A stretch of 64,000 bases of DNA from Bacillota bacterium (GCA_023388635.1 JAEWFW010000061.1:1-64000), one strand, 5' to 3'; positions 7,801 through 16,773 are shown, counted from the stretch's first letter. Program-made: numbers and translations. The notes: generated by a model not told the origin, from the letters alone.

Positions 7801-8238
7801 TTACGAATTAATTTCCCAATTTTTTGGTTGTTGCGCTTGTTGCTCATGATCCGGTCCTGCATATACACGCAGCTTTGTAAGTTGAGCTGCTCCCAATTTG
7901 TTGTGAGGTATCATGCCTTTAATGGCAGCAAAGACCATTTGATCCGGCTTATATTTCAGCATATCGGACGCTTTTGTCACTTTCAATCCACCCGGATGCC
8001 CAGAGTGACGATAGTAATTCTTTTGCTCCAATTTCTTTCCTGTTAAAACAATTTTACTGCAATTGATTACAATTACAAAATCACCTGTATCAACATGCGG
8101 AGTAAATTCCGGCTTATGTTTTCCTCTTAAAATTCTGGCAGCTTCCGTTGCAAGACGACCTAATGTCTTACCTGCAGCGTCAATTACATACCAGTCACGT
8201 TGCACATCATTTGCTTTCGCCATGTATGTTGTACGCAT
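7801..8238 (-). CDS. rplM: 50S ribosomal protein L13
   Basis: 145 residues with the L13 features WYVIDAAGKTLGRLAT near the N-terminus, GDFVIVINC, and the central YYRHSGHPGGLK loop, ending in HEQQAQQP. L13 is an early assembly protein that binds 23S rRNA. AGGAGGG lies 9 nt before the ATG at 8238. It has its own promoter and a long untranslated leader, so it is transcribed independently of truA upstream. Confidence 0.97.
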   Translation of the reverse strand: MRTTYMAKANDVQRDWYVIDAAGKTLGRLATEAARILRGKHKPEFTPHVDTGDFVIVINCSKIVLTGKKLEQKNYYRHSGHPGGLKVTKASDMLKYKPDQMVFAAIKGMIPHNKLGAAQLTKLRVYAGPDHEQQAQQPKNWEINS

Positions 8239-8379
8239 GAGAAGATTCCCTCCTAACGAAATATTTATGTTATTTCAGCTATTCAATGAGCTGTTCATTT
8301 TTAAAATTTATCAAGACTATTGCGACATTGTGACGTGGTATCACCTAAAAAATCCGGGGCTCTGGAATTTAGAATACCG
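8239..8379 (-). promoter_or_regulatory. Putative L13-type autoregulatory leader of rplM-rpsI
   Basis: About 140 nt of untranslated RNA precede rplM. It contains a small hairpin CAGCT...AGCTG shortly before the ribosome-binding site. Bacilli are known to carry an L13 leader element at this position. I matched it by position and small structure only; a covariance search with the L13 leader family would settle it. Confidence 0.45.
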
Positions 8380-8385
8380 ATTGAT

Positions 8386-8414
8386 ATTATACATCGCAGG
8401 AATGGCTATGTCAA
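8386..8414 (-). promoter_or_regulatory. Consensus sigma-A promoter for rplM-rpsI
   Basis: TTGACA (8409-8414 read on minus) and TATAAT (8386-8391) are both perfect and are 17 bp apart. The -35 box almost touches the truA stop codon (8417). Confidence 0.9.
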
Positions 8415-8416
8415 GG

Positions 8417-9151
8417 CTAATAAAGAATATTCCAAAGAATCAGACCTTGTGGCGGTGCTGTGGGCAACCCTTGTGTTCTGTCTTTTGCCTCTAAGATAGT
8501 TTCAATAGCCTCAGGACGCTCTCTGCCTTTTCCCACTTCTACCAACGACCCGACAATTGTTCGCACCATATTATAGAGAAATCCGTTGCCCTTGACATAA
8601 AAGCGAACTATCTCGTCCTCTGCACTGATCTCAATGTCATAAATGGTCCGCACTTTATCCTGCACCTCGGTCTTACTCGAACAGAAGCTGGTAAAATCGT
8701 GTTCTCCGATTAAATACCGACTCGCCTTGACCATCGCTTGGATATCTAATATCTGCGGAATATGCCAAGCAAATCGCTTGTGCAGTATTCGCGGATATCT
8801 TTGGTTATCAATGACGTAGCAATAGGTCTTTTCCCGAACATCATAACGCGCGTGAAAATCCTCGGGGACGACCTCGATGGCAGTGATACTAATATCATCG
8901 GGCAGATGTGCATTGATAATCTGCGGCATTTTATCTACAGGCACAGATGTTTGAATATCAAAATGGGCAACTTGATGTACAGCATGAACTCCGCGGTCGG
9001 TTCTCCCCGATGCAGTGGTGTGTACCTGCTTGGAAAATACGTTAGACAGTGCTGCATCAAGTTCAGCTTGGACTGTCCTTTGATTTGGTTGTACCTGATA
9101 CCCCGCGAACTCGGTCCCGTCGTAGCCAAATGTCATTTTTATGCGTGTCAT
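8417..9151 (-). CDS. truA: tRNA pseudouridine(38-40) synthase TruA
   Basis: 244 residues. The catalytic aspartate is in SGRTDRGVHA, and the fold is marked by MTFGYDGTEFAGYQVQPNQRT at the start and NGFLYNMVRTIVGSLVEVG toward the end. The enzyme isomerises uridines 38-40 in the tRNA anticodon stem-loop. AGGAG lies 6 nt before the ATG. It is the last gene of the ecfA1-ecfA2-ecfT-truA run, an order shared with B. subtilis. Confidence 0.95.
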   Translation of the reverse strand: MTRIKMTFGYDGTEFAGYQVQPNQRTVQAELDAALSNVFSKQVHTTASGRTDRGVHAVHQVAHFDIQTSVPVDKMPQIINAHLPDDISITAIEVVPEDFHARYDVREKTYCYVIDNQRYPRILHKRFAWHIPQILDIQAMVKASRYLIGEHDFTSFCSSKTEVQDKVRTIYDIEISAEDEIVRFYVKGNGFLYNMVRTIVGSLVEVGKGRERPEAIETILEAKDRTQGLPTAPPQGLILWNILY

Positions 9152-9192
9152 TGTGGTCTCCTATCGCAACAATGTTTATAACACTATAGTGC

Positions 9193-10005
9193 CTATCCAA
9201 TAAGATTGCTGATGAAACGTCCGTAAACGACTACAACAATGACGGATAAGATCATTGTCGTCACTATATAATCTCGCCAATGGAAATGCAATTGTTTAAA
9301 TTTCGACCGTCCCTCACTGCCGCGATATCCACGCGCTTCCATCGCCGTCGCCAGCTCTTCCGCCCGTTTAAAGCTCATGACGAGCAACGGGATCATCAGC
9401 GCCACAATATGGGGAATCTGTTTCAGTATGCTGCCTTTGCCAATCGAACCACCTCGCGCCGTCTGCGCTTTCAGCAATTTATCTGTTTCACGCAAAATCG
9501 TCGGAATGAAACGAATGGAGATGGTCAGCATCAGTGCGATCTCATGCACCGGCAATATTTTTTTGAACGGCGACATCAATGTTTCGACACCCTCAGTCAA
9601 AGTCAACGGCGCTGTCGTCAATGTCAGCAGTGTAGAAAAAAACAGGACGATAAAAAGCCGCACACTAATCAACAGACCTTGTATGACTCCCTCGCTATAT
9701 ATACTGAAAATATAAAGATCCAGCCAAAGTTCCCCTTGTTTATTTAAGAGCACATGTAAAATAAACGTGAAGTAAATCAGCCACAACAGGGGACGCATTC
9801 CGCGATATAGGTGCATGAATCGTAGTCCCGAGAAATAGTACGCGGCAAATGTAAATGCCAACAGCATGATAATTTCATGGGGTTGCCTGACTGTGAAGAC
9901 CGCAATCACCATAATCACCATCGATAAAATCTTCGTCCGCGGGTCCAGCCGATGCAGGAACGATTCGGACGGTATATATTGACCTACTAAAATAGAATTA
10001 AGCAT
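9193..10005 (-). CDS. ecfT: Energy-coupling factor transporter transmembrane protein EcfT
   Basis: 270 residues with several hydrophobic helices, the DPRTKI motif near residue 22, and the coupling-helix signatures of the form 'ARGGS' and 'MEARGYRG' that contact the two ATPases. EcfT links the ATPase dimer to interchangeable vitamin-binding S components (riboflavin, biotin, folate and others). No S component lies nearby, so this is the shared group-II module. It follows ecfA2 after 9 nt. Confidence 0.93.
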   Translation of the reverse strand: MLNSILVGQYIPSESFLHRLDPRTKILSMVIMVIAVFTVRQPHEIIMLLAFTFAAYYFSGLRFMHLYRGMRPLLWLIYFTFILHVLLNKQGELWLDLYIFSIYSEGVIQGLLISVRLFIVLFFSTLLTLTTAPLTLTEGVETLMSPFKKILPVHEIALMLTISIRFIPTILRETDKLLKAQTARGGSIGKGSILKQIPHIVALMIPLLVMSFKRAEELATAMEARGYRGSEGRSKFKQLHFHWRDYIVTTMILSVIVVVVYGRFISNLIG

Positions 10006-10014
10006 ATGATTGCA

Positions 10015-10938
10015 TCACGTCCTGAATGGTAATAAGTGTTGACAAATATATTCGGCAAATGCAGATTCTGCACTCAATTCCGCTTCTAAAGAAGATAGTT
10101 CCGTTTTTAATATGCCTTTTTCCTGCAGCCGGAGTGCCAATGCCACTACAGAAGGTGGGGCTATTTGCAAGATCTTCTGCTCCCAGTTGCGTAATATTTC
10201 TTGTCTATTCCCTGCGAAAGCAAGCTGCTTGTCTGAAAAAATCAAAAAATAATCGGCGTATTCCCAAACTTCATCAAGATGATGCGTCACGCATAATGTC
10301 GTCATTTTCTGCTTATGATGTAAATCACTTATGGTATCCATGAGGCGGATTCGTCCCACGGGGTCAAGACCGGACAACGGCTCATCCAAGATTAGCATCT
10401 CCGGATGGATCGCTAAAATTCCTGCCATTGCCACACGGCGCATTTGCCCGCCACTTAATGCAAAAGGGGATCGGTCGGCATATTCCCCATAGTCCAAACC
10501 GACGGTCTCTAACGCGGAGCGCACGGATTGTTCCGTTTTTTCTTGCGTGTATCCTAAGTTTTTCGGACCGTATGCAATATCCAGTGCGACCGTTTCCTCA
10601 AACAATTGATGCTCGGGATATTGAAACATGTAGCCTATCTTCGACCATACGCGTTCCAGAGAAGTTCGGATTGCTTTTGCTTGCTTTTGATGAGAATAGA
10701 CAATAGTCGCCTCTCGATTTTCGCTGTATTCGCCAAGATGGTAGATAATTTCTCCATCTGTCGGTTTTAACAGCCCTTTCACCAACTGTAATGCCGTCGT
10801 CTTGCCCGAGCCCGTCTCACCCATGACGGCGACAAATCTGTAATCAGGGATGCAGAGATTGATATTTTCAATGGCGGATGTCTCAAACGCTGTGCCTTGT
10901 TGATAACGATAACTCACATTTTTAAATTCGATTTGCAT
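10015..10938 (-). CDS. ecfA2: Energy-coupling factor transporter ATP-binding protein EcfA2
   Basis: About 307 residues. Walker A is GETGSGKTTA, the signature is LSGGQMRRVAMAG, Walker B is MLILDEPLSGLDP, and the switch histidine is in VTHHLDEV. Together with EcfA1 it powers vitamin uptake through EcfT. I choose the ATG at 10938, with GGTGGA 6 nt upstream; a TTG two codons earlier is possible. Its start lies inside the end of ecfA1, so the two are probably translationally coupled. Confidence 0.93.
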   Translation of the reverse strand: MQIEFKNVSYRYQQGTAFETSAIENINLCIPDYRFVAVMGETGSGKTTALQLVKGLLKPTDGEIIYHLGEYSENREATIVYSHQKQAKAIRTSLERVWSKIGYMFQYPEHQLFEETVALDIAYGPKNLGYTQEKTEQSVRSALETVGLDYGEYADRSPFALSGGQMRRVAMAGILAIHPEMLILDEPLSGLDPVGRIRLMDTISDLHHKQKMTTLCVTHHLDEVWEYADYFLIFSDKQLAFAGNRQEILRNWEQKILQIAPPSVVALALRLQEKGILKTELSSLEAELSAESAFAEYICQHLLPFRT

Positions 10939-11792
10939 AGACAATCCACCAATTCATCGATATTCTTCGGTATACTGTGCTCAAAGCACTCCAAGCCCAG
11001 CCCCGTATTGGTCCGACTCGATATATGCCGGGCAAAACGCATGGCGAAAGGGTATTGCAGACCCATCGTTTCCAGATTGTTCTCATAGACAAATATCTCT
11101 TCCGGACGTCCACGATACATGAGTTTTCCTTCTGCCATAACGATAATATCATCCGCATACAGAGCTTCTTCCATATCATGTGTGATTTGAATGACGGTTG
11201 TACATGTTGTCTGCCTCAAAGAGGCAATCGCTGCCAACACTTCTCTGCGACCTTCCGGATCAAGCATCGATGTCGCTTCATCGAAAACGATGATATCGGG
11301 TTCCATTGCCAGAATTCCGGCAATTGCCACCCGCTGCTTCTGACCGCCGGAAAGTTGATGTGGTTCTTTGTATCGAAGCTCCTGTAATCCCATAATATTG
11401 ATGACGTTCTCCAAGCGCCGCTGCATTTCTGCACGCGGCAGTCCAATGTTCTCCATACCGAATACGATATCATCTTCTACCGTCGCGCCCACGATTTGAT
11501 TTTCGGGATTTTGAAAGACCATTCCCACTTTTTTTCGCAATTCCCAAATGTAATCGTGATCTTGTGTGTTGCAATTGGCGACGATTACCGTTCCCGAATT
11601 CGGTTGCAACAGCGCATTGAAATGCTTGGCGATCGTCGATTTCCCGGAACCGTTGGACCCCAATACAATAATATGCTGACCGCAGCAGACTGTAAAAGAC
11701 AGCTCATCGAGCGCTTTTTTGTCATGATAGTAGTAACATACGCGATTGGCTTCGATGATGACTGTCTTAAGCTCATTTGCGAAACTCGACAT
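10914..11792 (-). CDS. ecfA1: Energy-coupling factor transporter ATP-binding protein EcfA1
   Basis: 292 residues. Walker A is GSNGSGKST, the Q-loop is VFQNPENQIV, the signature is LSGGQKQRVAIAG, Walker B is IIVFDEATSMLDPEG, and the switch histidine is in ITHDMEEA. The FQNPE/NQ pattern is typical of ECF ATPases. AGGAG lies 7 nt before the ATG. A terminator separates it from rplQ upstream, so ecf expression is at least partly independent of the ribosomal operon. Confidence 0.94.
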   Translation of the reverse strand: MSSFANELKTVIIEANRVCYYYHDKKALDELSFTVCCGQHIIVLGSNGSGKSTIAKHFNALLQPNSGTVIVANCNTQDHDYIWELRKKVGMVFQNPENQIVGATVEDDIVFGMENIGLPRAEMQRRLENVINIMGLQELRYKEPHQLSGGQKQRVAIAGILAMEPDIIVFDEATSMLDPEGRREVLAAIASLRQTTCTTVIQITHDMEEALYADDIIVMAEGKLMYRGRPEEIFVYENNLETMGLQYPFAMRFARHISSRTNTGLGLECFEHSIPKNIDELVDCLCKSNLKM

Positions 11793-11842
11793 TGGCTTCT
11801 CCTCACATTGCTTGCATTTTCTATAACTATATAATAAAACGT

Positions 11843-11884
11843 AAAAAAAGGCTATTCAGAATCGGAGATTCCAAACGCCTTTTC
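11843..11884 (-). terminator. Terminator of the alpha ribosomal operon
   Basis: Right after the rplQ stop the minus strand forms AAAAGGC ... GCCTTTT with an inner GAATC/GATTC stem, followed by seven T. This closes the infA-to-rplQ transcription unit ahead of ecfA1. Confidence 0.8.
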
Positions 11885-11888
11885 TTCA

Positions 11889-12257
11889 CTACTCTTGCAC
11901 TAACTCCAAATACACCATCGGTGCCGCATCTCCACGACGAGGTCCAATTTTCAAGATACGAGTGTATCCGCCTTGACGACTTTCGTAACGTGGTCCTAAA
12001 TCTGAGAACAGCTTTTGCAAGGCATCTTGACCTGTCTCAGTGTCTGCTTCCCTTGTGCGTACAACTTGAGCCGCCTGGCGACGAGCATGGAGATCACCGC
12101 GTTTTGCCAATGTGATCATTTTTTCTGCGATGGAACGAACTTCCTTCGCCTTTGCTTCTGTCGTTTCAATTCGTTCATGTATGATTAAGTTAGTCACAAG
12201 ATCTCTGAATAGCGCTTTACGCTGAGAACTCGTGCGACCTAATTTAGCATAAGCCAT
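11889..12257 (-). CDS. rplQ: 50S ribosomal protein L17
   Basis: 122 residues. It begins AYAKLGRTSSQRKALFRDL and includes the IHERIETTEAKAKEVR segment conserved in L17, ending MVYLELVQE. L17 sits near the peptide exit tunnel on the 50S subunit. It follows rpoA after 44 nt and is the last gene of the alpha operon, with a terminator directly downstream. Confidence 0.97.
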   Translation of the reverse strand: MAYAKLGRTSSQRKALFRDLVTNLIIHERIETTEAKAKEVRSIAEKMITLAKRGDLHARRQAAQVVRTREADTETGQDALQKLFSDLGPRYESRQGGYTRILKIGPRRGDAAPMVYLELVQE

Positions 12258-12301
12258 TACTTTCCCCTCCTTTTGTACGCAGAGTGGTATTGCCTGTGAT
12301 A

Positions 12302-13246
12302 CTATTCATCTTTACGAAGTGCCAAAGTCAATTCTTGCAATTTCTCTTGTACTTCTTCCAATGATTTACGTCCCAGATTGCGTACTTTCATCATATCTTC
12401 TTCCGATTTATTGATTAACTCCTGTACTGTATTGATTCCAGCACGTTTTAAACAATTATACGAGCGTACCGAAAGATCAAGTTCTTCAATTGTCATTTCC
12501 AATACTTTTTCTTTCTTGTCTTCTTCTTTCTCGACCATAATTTCCGCATCTTTGGCTTCATCTGTCAAACCGACAAATAAAGAAACATGTTCGTTAAGAA
12601 TTTTTGCTCCAATGCTGACAGCTTCGTCAGGTCGAATGCTTCCGTCCGTCCAAACTTCAAGGATCAGTTTGTCATAGTTCGTCATTTGACCGACGCGCGT
12701 GTTATCAACACTATAATTGACGCGTTGGATCGGTGAATACAAAGAGTCTACTGGAATAACGCCAATGGAATGCTCTTCCCGCTTATTCTGATCTGCAGGT
12801 ACATAGCCTCTGCCGCGGTTAGCCATAATTTCCATATAAAACGAACTGCCTTCAGATAAAGTGGCGATGTGCAAATCCGGATTGAGTATTTCTACGTCAC
12901 TGTCTACACGGATGTCACTCGCTTTGATCTCCTTACCTTCCGTCATATCTATTACCAGAGTTTTTTCTTCATCTGAGTGAATTTTAATTGCTAGCTTTTT
13001 CAGGTTTAGGATAATCTCTGTGGTATCTTCCAAGACACCAGGAATAGTAGAAAACTCATGTAATACATTGTTGATTTTAATGGCTGTTACAGCTGCACCA
13101 GGCAATGATGACAGAAGAATTCTACGTAATGAGTTCCCTAGAGTGGTGCCATAACCGCGTTCTAATGGCTCTACGACAAACATGCCGTAGGTGCCATCGT
13201 CACTGCTTTCTTTTATATCTATCTTCGGCTTTTCAATTTCTATCAT
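12302..13246 (-). CDS. rpoA: DNA-directed RNA polymerase subunit alpha
   Basis: 314 residues, normal for Bacilli. The N-terminal domain has FVVEPLERGYGTTLGNSLRR, which carries the dimerisation and assembly surface. After an acidic linker (EKEEDKKEKVLEM) comes the C-terminal domain with LDLSVRSYNCLKRAGINTV and KVRNLGRKSLEEV, the determinants that contact UP-element DNA and activators. It lies between rpsD and rplQ. Confidence 0.98.
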   Translation of the reverse strand: MIEIEKPKIDIKESSDDGTYGMFVVEPLERGYGTTLGNSLRRILLSSLPGAAVTAIKINNVLHEFSTIPGVLEDTTEIILNLKKLAIKIHSDEEKTLVIDMTEGKEIKASDIRVDSDVEILNPDLHIATLSEGSSFYMEIMANRGRGYVPADQNKREEHSIGVIPVDSLYSPIQRVNYSVDNTRVGQMTNYDKLILEVWTDGSIRPDEAVSIGAKILNEHVSLFVGLTDEAKDAEIMVEKEEDKKEKVLEMTIEELDLSVRSYNCLKRAGINTVQELINKSEEDMMKVRNLGRKSLEEVQEKLQELTLALRKDE

Positions 13247-13309
13247 TCACTCAAACCCTCCCTACACTTTAACAATTTCGGGCGTCCAGTTCATCGAGGG
13301 CTGTTACAA

Positions 13310-13936
13310 TTAACGTGAATACAACTCTACGATCAAATGCTCGGCAACTGGAATATCGATTTCTTCACGAGACGGAACCCTAACAACTCTTCCTGAAAGG
13401 TTATCAGCGTCTACTTCTAACCATTCTTTTACGCCTTTTGTTGCAGCCATTTCTTTCAGTTCTTTGAATTTCTCAGAACCTTTTGATTTTTCCGCAACTT
13501 CAACAGTGCTTCCCGGTGCTACTAAGTAAGAAGGAATGTTAACTTTCTTACCGTTTACACGGAAATGACCATGTCTGACAAGCTGTCTTGCTTCTGTACG
13601 TGAACCGGCGAATCCCATACGGAAAACGACGTTATCTAAACGCGTTTCGATTAGCTCTAAGAGAATTTCCCCTGTTACACCTTTACGGCGAGTTGCCTCA
13701 TGATAATATCTGCGGAACTGACCTTCCAAAATACCGTATACACGGCGAGCTTTTTGCTTTTCACGCAATTGCAGCCCATACTCAGAATTTTTCTTGCGAC
13801 TTTGTCCGTGTTGACCCGGTACATACGCACGGCGGTCAATAGCACACTTGTCTGTATAGCATCGATCGCTTTTCAGGAACAATTTAGTTCCTTCGCGACG
13901 ACATAAACGACATACTGGACCAGTATATTTTGCCAT
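13310..13936 (-). CDS. rpsD: 30S ribosomal protein S4
   Basis: 208 residues from the ATG at 13936, which has AGGAGGTG 11 nt upstream; the longer ORF from 13990 is rejected. It starts AKYTGPVCRLCRREG and has CYTDKCAIDRR, giving the four-cysteine zinc form of S4, followed by the S4 RNA-binding domain (ETRLDNVVFRMGFA). S4 nucleates 30S assembly. Its place between rpsK and rpoA is the clostridial and E. coli-like arrangement rather than that of B. subtilis, where rpsD is elsewhere. Confidence 0.97.
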   Translation of the reverse strand: MAKYTGPVCRLCRREGTKLFLKSDRCYTDKCAIDRRAYVPGQHGQSRKKNSEYGLQLREKQKARRVYGILEGQFRRYYHEATRRKGVTGEILLELIETRLDNVVFRMGFAGSRTEARQLVRHGHFRVNGKKVNIPSYLVAPGSTVEVAEKSKGSEKFKELKEMAATKGVKEWLEVDADNLSGRVVRVPSREEIDIPVAEHLIVELYSR

Positions 13937-14025
13937 CCTAGTATTGACACCTCCTATAAAATTTATACCACAAAAACTATATATTTCCAATTTATCAACC
14001 GTTATTCTTTACCTCAATCACACAA

Positions 14026-14424
14026 TTACACGCGACGGCGCTTCGGCGGTCTGCATCCATTGTGTGGAATCGGCGTAGAATCTTTAATCAGACTGACTTC
14101 CAGTCCTGCAGCTTGCAATGAACGAATTGCTGCTTCACGTCCTGCTCCCGGTCCTTTTACATACACTTCAACAGTTTTCATTCCATGTTCCATAGAAGCT
14201 TTGGCAGCTGTATCGGCAGCCATTTGCGCAGCAAATGGCGTGCTTTTGCGAGAACCTTTGAAACCAAGTCCGCCAGCACTAGCCCATGAAATAACATTCC
14301 CTTGAAGGTCGGTAATGGAAACGATTGTATTGTTAAAAGTGGAGCGAATATGCGCTTGCCCACTCTCTACATTTTTGCGGTCACGACGTTTCGTACGTGT
14401 CGTTTTGCGCTTCAATTTTGCCAT
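14026..14424 (-). CDS. rpsK: 30S ribosomal protein S11
   Basis: 132 residues. Typical features are AHIRSTFNNTIVSITD, AAQMAADTAAKA and the C-terminal DSTPIPHNGCRPPKRRRV. S11 forms part of the 30S platform near the Shine-Dalgarno helix. It is 17 nt downstream of rpsM and upstream of rpsD in the alpha operon. Confidence 0.97.
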   Translation of the reverse strand: MAKLKRKTTRTKRRDRKNVESGQAHIRSTFNNTIVSITDLQGNVISWASAGGLGFKGSRKSTPFAAQMAADTAAKASMEHGMKTVEVYVKGPGAGREAAIRSLQAAGLEVSLIKDSTPIPHNGCRPPKRRRV

Positions 14425-14441
14425 TTACTTATCCTCCTTTA

Positions 14442-14810
14442 TTATTTCTTCTTACCTGCTACTGTCTTACGAGGTCCCTTGCGAGTTCTTGCATTTGTTT
14501 TACTCCGCTGTCCACGTACAGGCAATCCTCTACGATGGCGGAGACCACGATAGCAACCGATCTCCATTAAGCGCTTAATGTTACGAGAAATCTCACTGCG
14601 TAGATCTCCCTCTACTTTTAATGTTGTTGCGATAATTTCGCGAATTTTGTTGACTTCATCTTCTGTTAAATCACGTACACGTGTGTCAGGGTTGATGTTG
14701 ATCGATGCCAACAACTTGGTAGAAGTACTTTTACCAATACCAAAAATATATGTTAAAGCGATCTCAACTCTTTTGTCACGTGGTAAGTCCACTCCGGCAA
14801 TACGAGCCAT
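14442..14810 (-). CDS. rpsM: 30S ribosomal protein S13
   Basis: 122 residues beginning ARIAGVDLPRDKRVEIALTY, with GIGKSTSTKLL and the basic C-terminal GLRHRRGLPVRGQRSKTNAR that contacts tRNA and L5. The start is the ATG at 14810 with GGAGGTG 9 nt upstream; the longer frame begins with a TTG that is itself part of that ribosome-binding site. It follows rpmJ after 34 nt. Confidence 0.97.
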   Translation of the reverse strand: MARIAGVDLPRDKRVEIALTYIFGIGKSTSTKLLASININPDTRVRDLTEDEVNKIREIIATTLKVEGDLRSEISRNIKRLMEIGCYRGLRHRRGLPVRGQRSKTNARTRKGPRKTVAGKKK

Positions 14811-14844
14811 TCGATTCGACACCTCCAATCGTTATTATCAGTTC

Positions 14845-14958
14845 TTAACCTTGTTTTTGCTTGTGTTTAGGATTTTCGCAAATTACCATGACCGTCCCTT
14901 TGCGACGAATAATTTTGCATTTTTCACAAATTGGCTTGACAGATGGTCTCACCTTCAT
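14845..14958 (-). CDS. rpmJ: 50S ribosomal protein L36
   Basis: This small gene encodes 37 residues, MKVRPSVKPICEKCKIIRRK and then GTVMVICENPKHKQKQG. It is the zinc-binding (C+) form, with CEKC plus a downstream Cys and His. AAGGAGG lies 8 nt before the ATG. It sits between infA and rpsM, its standard position. Confidence 0.96.
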   Translation of the reverse strand: MKVRPSVKPICEKCKIIRRKGTVMVICENPKHKQKQG

Positions 14959-14985
14959 GTGTATAGCCTCCTTCTTGTAAGCCCA

Positions 14986-15204
14986 TTATTTATAGCGATA
15001 CGTAATGCGCCCACGGGTTAAATCATATGGCGATAGTTCGACAGTCACTTTGTCTCCGGGCAAAATCCGGATGAAATGCATGCGAATTTTGCCTGATACG
15101 TGAGCTAATACTTTATGACCATTTTCCAGTTCTACCCGAAACATGGCATTAGGTAGCGGTTCAATCACTGTACCTTCTACCTCAATTACATCTTCTTTGG
15201 CCAC
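14986..15204 (-). CDS. infA: Translation initiation factor IF-1
   Basis: 72 residues from a GTG at 15204, giving the family-standard start AKEDVIEVEGTVIEPLPNAMF and end YDLTRGRITYRYK. It is an OB-fold protein that occupies the A site during initiation. An ATG at 15210 is also possible but leaves only 4 nt after GGGAG, while the GTG leaves 10 nt. A promoter at 15274-15303 lies upstream, so the alpha operon can start here. Confidence 0.95.
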   Translation of the reverse strand: MAKEDVIEVEGTVIEPLPNAMFRVELENGHKVLAHVSGKIRMHFIRILPGDKVTVELSPYDLTRGRITYRYK

Positions 15205-15273
15205 AAGCATCACACTCCCTTCTTTAGGGCTTTTCTATATTACTCTCGTCTACAATGTTCTTTTCATCTGCTC

Positions 15274-15303
15274 ATTTTACTAAGTTTTTGCTATGCAAGT
15301 CAA
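15274..15303 (-). promoter_or_regulatory. Sigma-A promoter upstream of infA
   Basis: TTGACT (15298-15303) and TAAAAT (15274-15279) on the minus strand are 18 bp apart, in the 138-nt gap between map and infA. This provides an internal start for infA-rpmJ-rpsM-rpsK-rpsD-rpoA-rplQ. Confidence 0.7.
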
Positions 15304-15342
15304 CAACAACTACGTAATTTCTAAAATTTGTATCGATACTCT

Positions 15343-16089
15343 TTATAATTTTGTCAAGATCTCCGGTCCGGCATCTGTCAACGCAACTGTATGTTCAAAG
15401 TGTGCACACAATTTTCCGTCTTCCGTCACAACCGTCCAGTGATCTGCCAATGTCTTGACACGATAGCTGCCCATATTCACCATCGGTTCAATCGCTAGAA
15501 CCATGCCTTTTTTCAGCCGCGATCCTCGCTCCGGTGCTCCGAAGTTCGGTATCTGCGGTGATTCGTGAATATCTCTGCCAATTCCGTGTCCGACGTAATC
15601 TCTTACAACAGAATATCCATTGGCTTCCACAAATGTTTGAATGGCATGCGAGATATCGGAAAGCCTGTTATTCGTAGTTGCCTGTTTGATTCCTTCATAC
15701 AGTGATTGTTCCGTTACCTTCAATAACTGCTTTGCTTCTTTAGTAATATTACCGACAGGTAACGTTATAGCAGCATCTCCGTGAAACCCATGGATGCAAG
15801 CACCTATGTCAATGCTGATAATGTCCCCATCTTGCAAAACCCGGCTACCAGGTATTCCATGAACCAATTCCTCATTGACAGAAGCGCAGATGCTTCCTGG
15901 AAAACCGTTGTACCCTTTAAAGGACGGCGTTGCGCCATGCTTGCGAATCGTAGTTTCTGCGATGCTGTCCAACTCTTTTGTCGTGATTCCCGGTCGTACA
16001 GCCTTTTTCATTGCTTCCAATGTGATTGCTACAATTCGTCCTGCTTCACGCATACGCTGTATTTCACTGTCGGTTTTGCAGATAATCAT
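15343..16089 (-). CDS. map: Type I methionine aminopeptidase
   Basis: 248 residues, the short type Ia form without an N-terminal extension. Metal ligands are visible in SIDIGACIHGFHGDAAIT (two Asp), YVGHGIGRDIHE (His), AIEPMV (Glu) and the last Glu in AHFEHTVAL. It removes the initiator methionine from nascent chains. Its ATG overlaps the stop of adk, so the two are coupled, in the order secY-adk-map seen across Bacilli. Confidence 0.96.
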   Translation of the reverse strand: MIICKTDSEIQRMREAGRIVAITLEAMKKAVRPGITTKELDSIAETTIRKHGATPSFKGYNGFPGSICASVNEELVHGIPGSRVLQDGDIISIDIGACIHGFHGDAAITLPVGNITKEAKQLLKVTEQSLYEGIKQATTNNRLSDISHAIQTFVEANGYSVVRDYVGHGIGRDIHESPQIPNFGAPERGSRLKKGMVLAIEPMVNMGSYRVKTLADHWTVVTEDGKLCAHFEHTVALTDAGPEILTKL

Positions 16090-16739
16090 ATCGTTTTACT
16101 CCGCAGCAAGTGGGAAATTTCCTCAAAAACAACACCAATGTCACGGGCTCCGTCAATATTCCGCAACAACCCGCGTTGCGTGTAAAACGTCAATAACGGC
16201 TTACTTTGCGCAATATTTACTTCTAACCTTGTGCCTACTGTTGCTTCGTTGTCATCTTCACGTTGATAAAGCTCGCCATCGCAAACATCACATACGCCTT
16301 GCTGTCTCGGTGGATTGAATACGATATGGAATGTAGCTCCGCATTTTTTGCATATGCGCCGACCTGTCAAACGCGCTAACAATTGATCTTTATCTACATC
16401 AATATGGATGACATGGTTAATATCCTTCTGCATCTGGTTGAGTGTTTTTTCCAAAGCTTCTGCCTGTGGAACTGTTCTCGGGAATCCATCTAGCAAGAAT
16501 CCTTTGGAACAATCCGGCTTGCTAAGTCTTTCTTTCACGATGCCAATTGTCACTTCGTCAGGCACTAATTGTCCTGCATCCATGTATTTCTTGGCTTCGA
16601 CACCTAACGGTGTCTGCTCTTTTACCGCTGCGCGGAACATATCGCCTGTTGAGATGTGCGGTATGCCAAACTCTTTGACAATACGTTCTGCTTGTGTACC
16701 TTTTCCTGCTCCCGGTAAACCCATCAGCACAATATTCAT
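16086..16739 (-). CDS. adk: Adenylate kinase
   Basis: 217 residues. It has the P-loop GLPGAGKGTQAERI, the NMP-binding region HISTGDMFRAAV, DGFPRTVPQAEAL, and a zinc-binding LID with CKKCG ... CDVC, the Gram-positive long form. It interconverts ATP + AMP and 2 ADP. It lies 34 nt after secY and overlaps map by the ATGA junction. Confidence 0.97.
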   Translation of the reverse strand: MNIVLMGLPGAGKGTQAERIVKEFGIPHISTGDMFRAAVKEQTPLGVEAKKYMDAGQLVPDEVTIGIVKERLSKPDCSKGFLLDGFPRTVPQAEALEKTLNQMQKDINHVIHIDVDKDQLLARLTGRRICKKCGATFHIVFNPPRQQGVCDVCDGELYQREDDNEATVGTRLEVNIAQSKPLLTFYTQRGLLRNIDGARDIGVVFEEISHLLRSKTI

Positions 16740-16773
16740 CGAATCCCTCCATCAAGACAAAAGTCCTTCGGAT

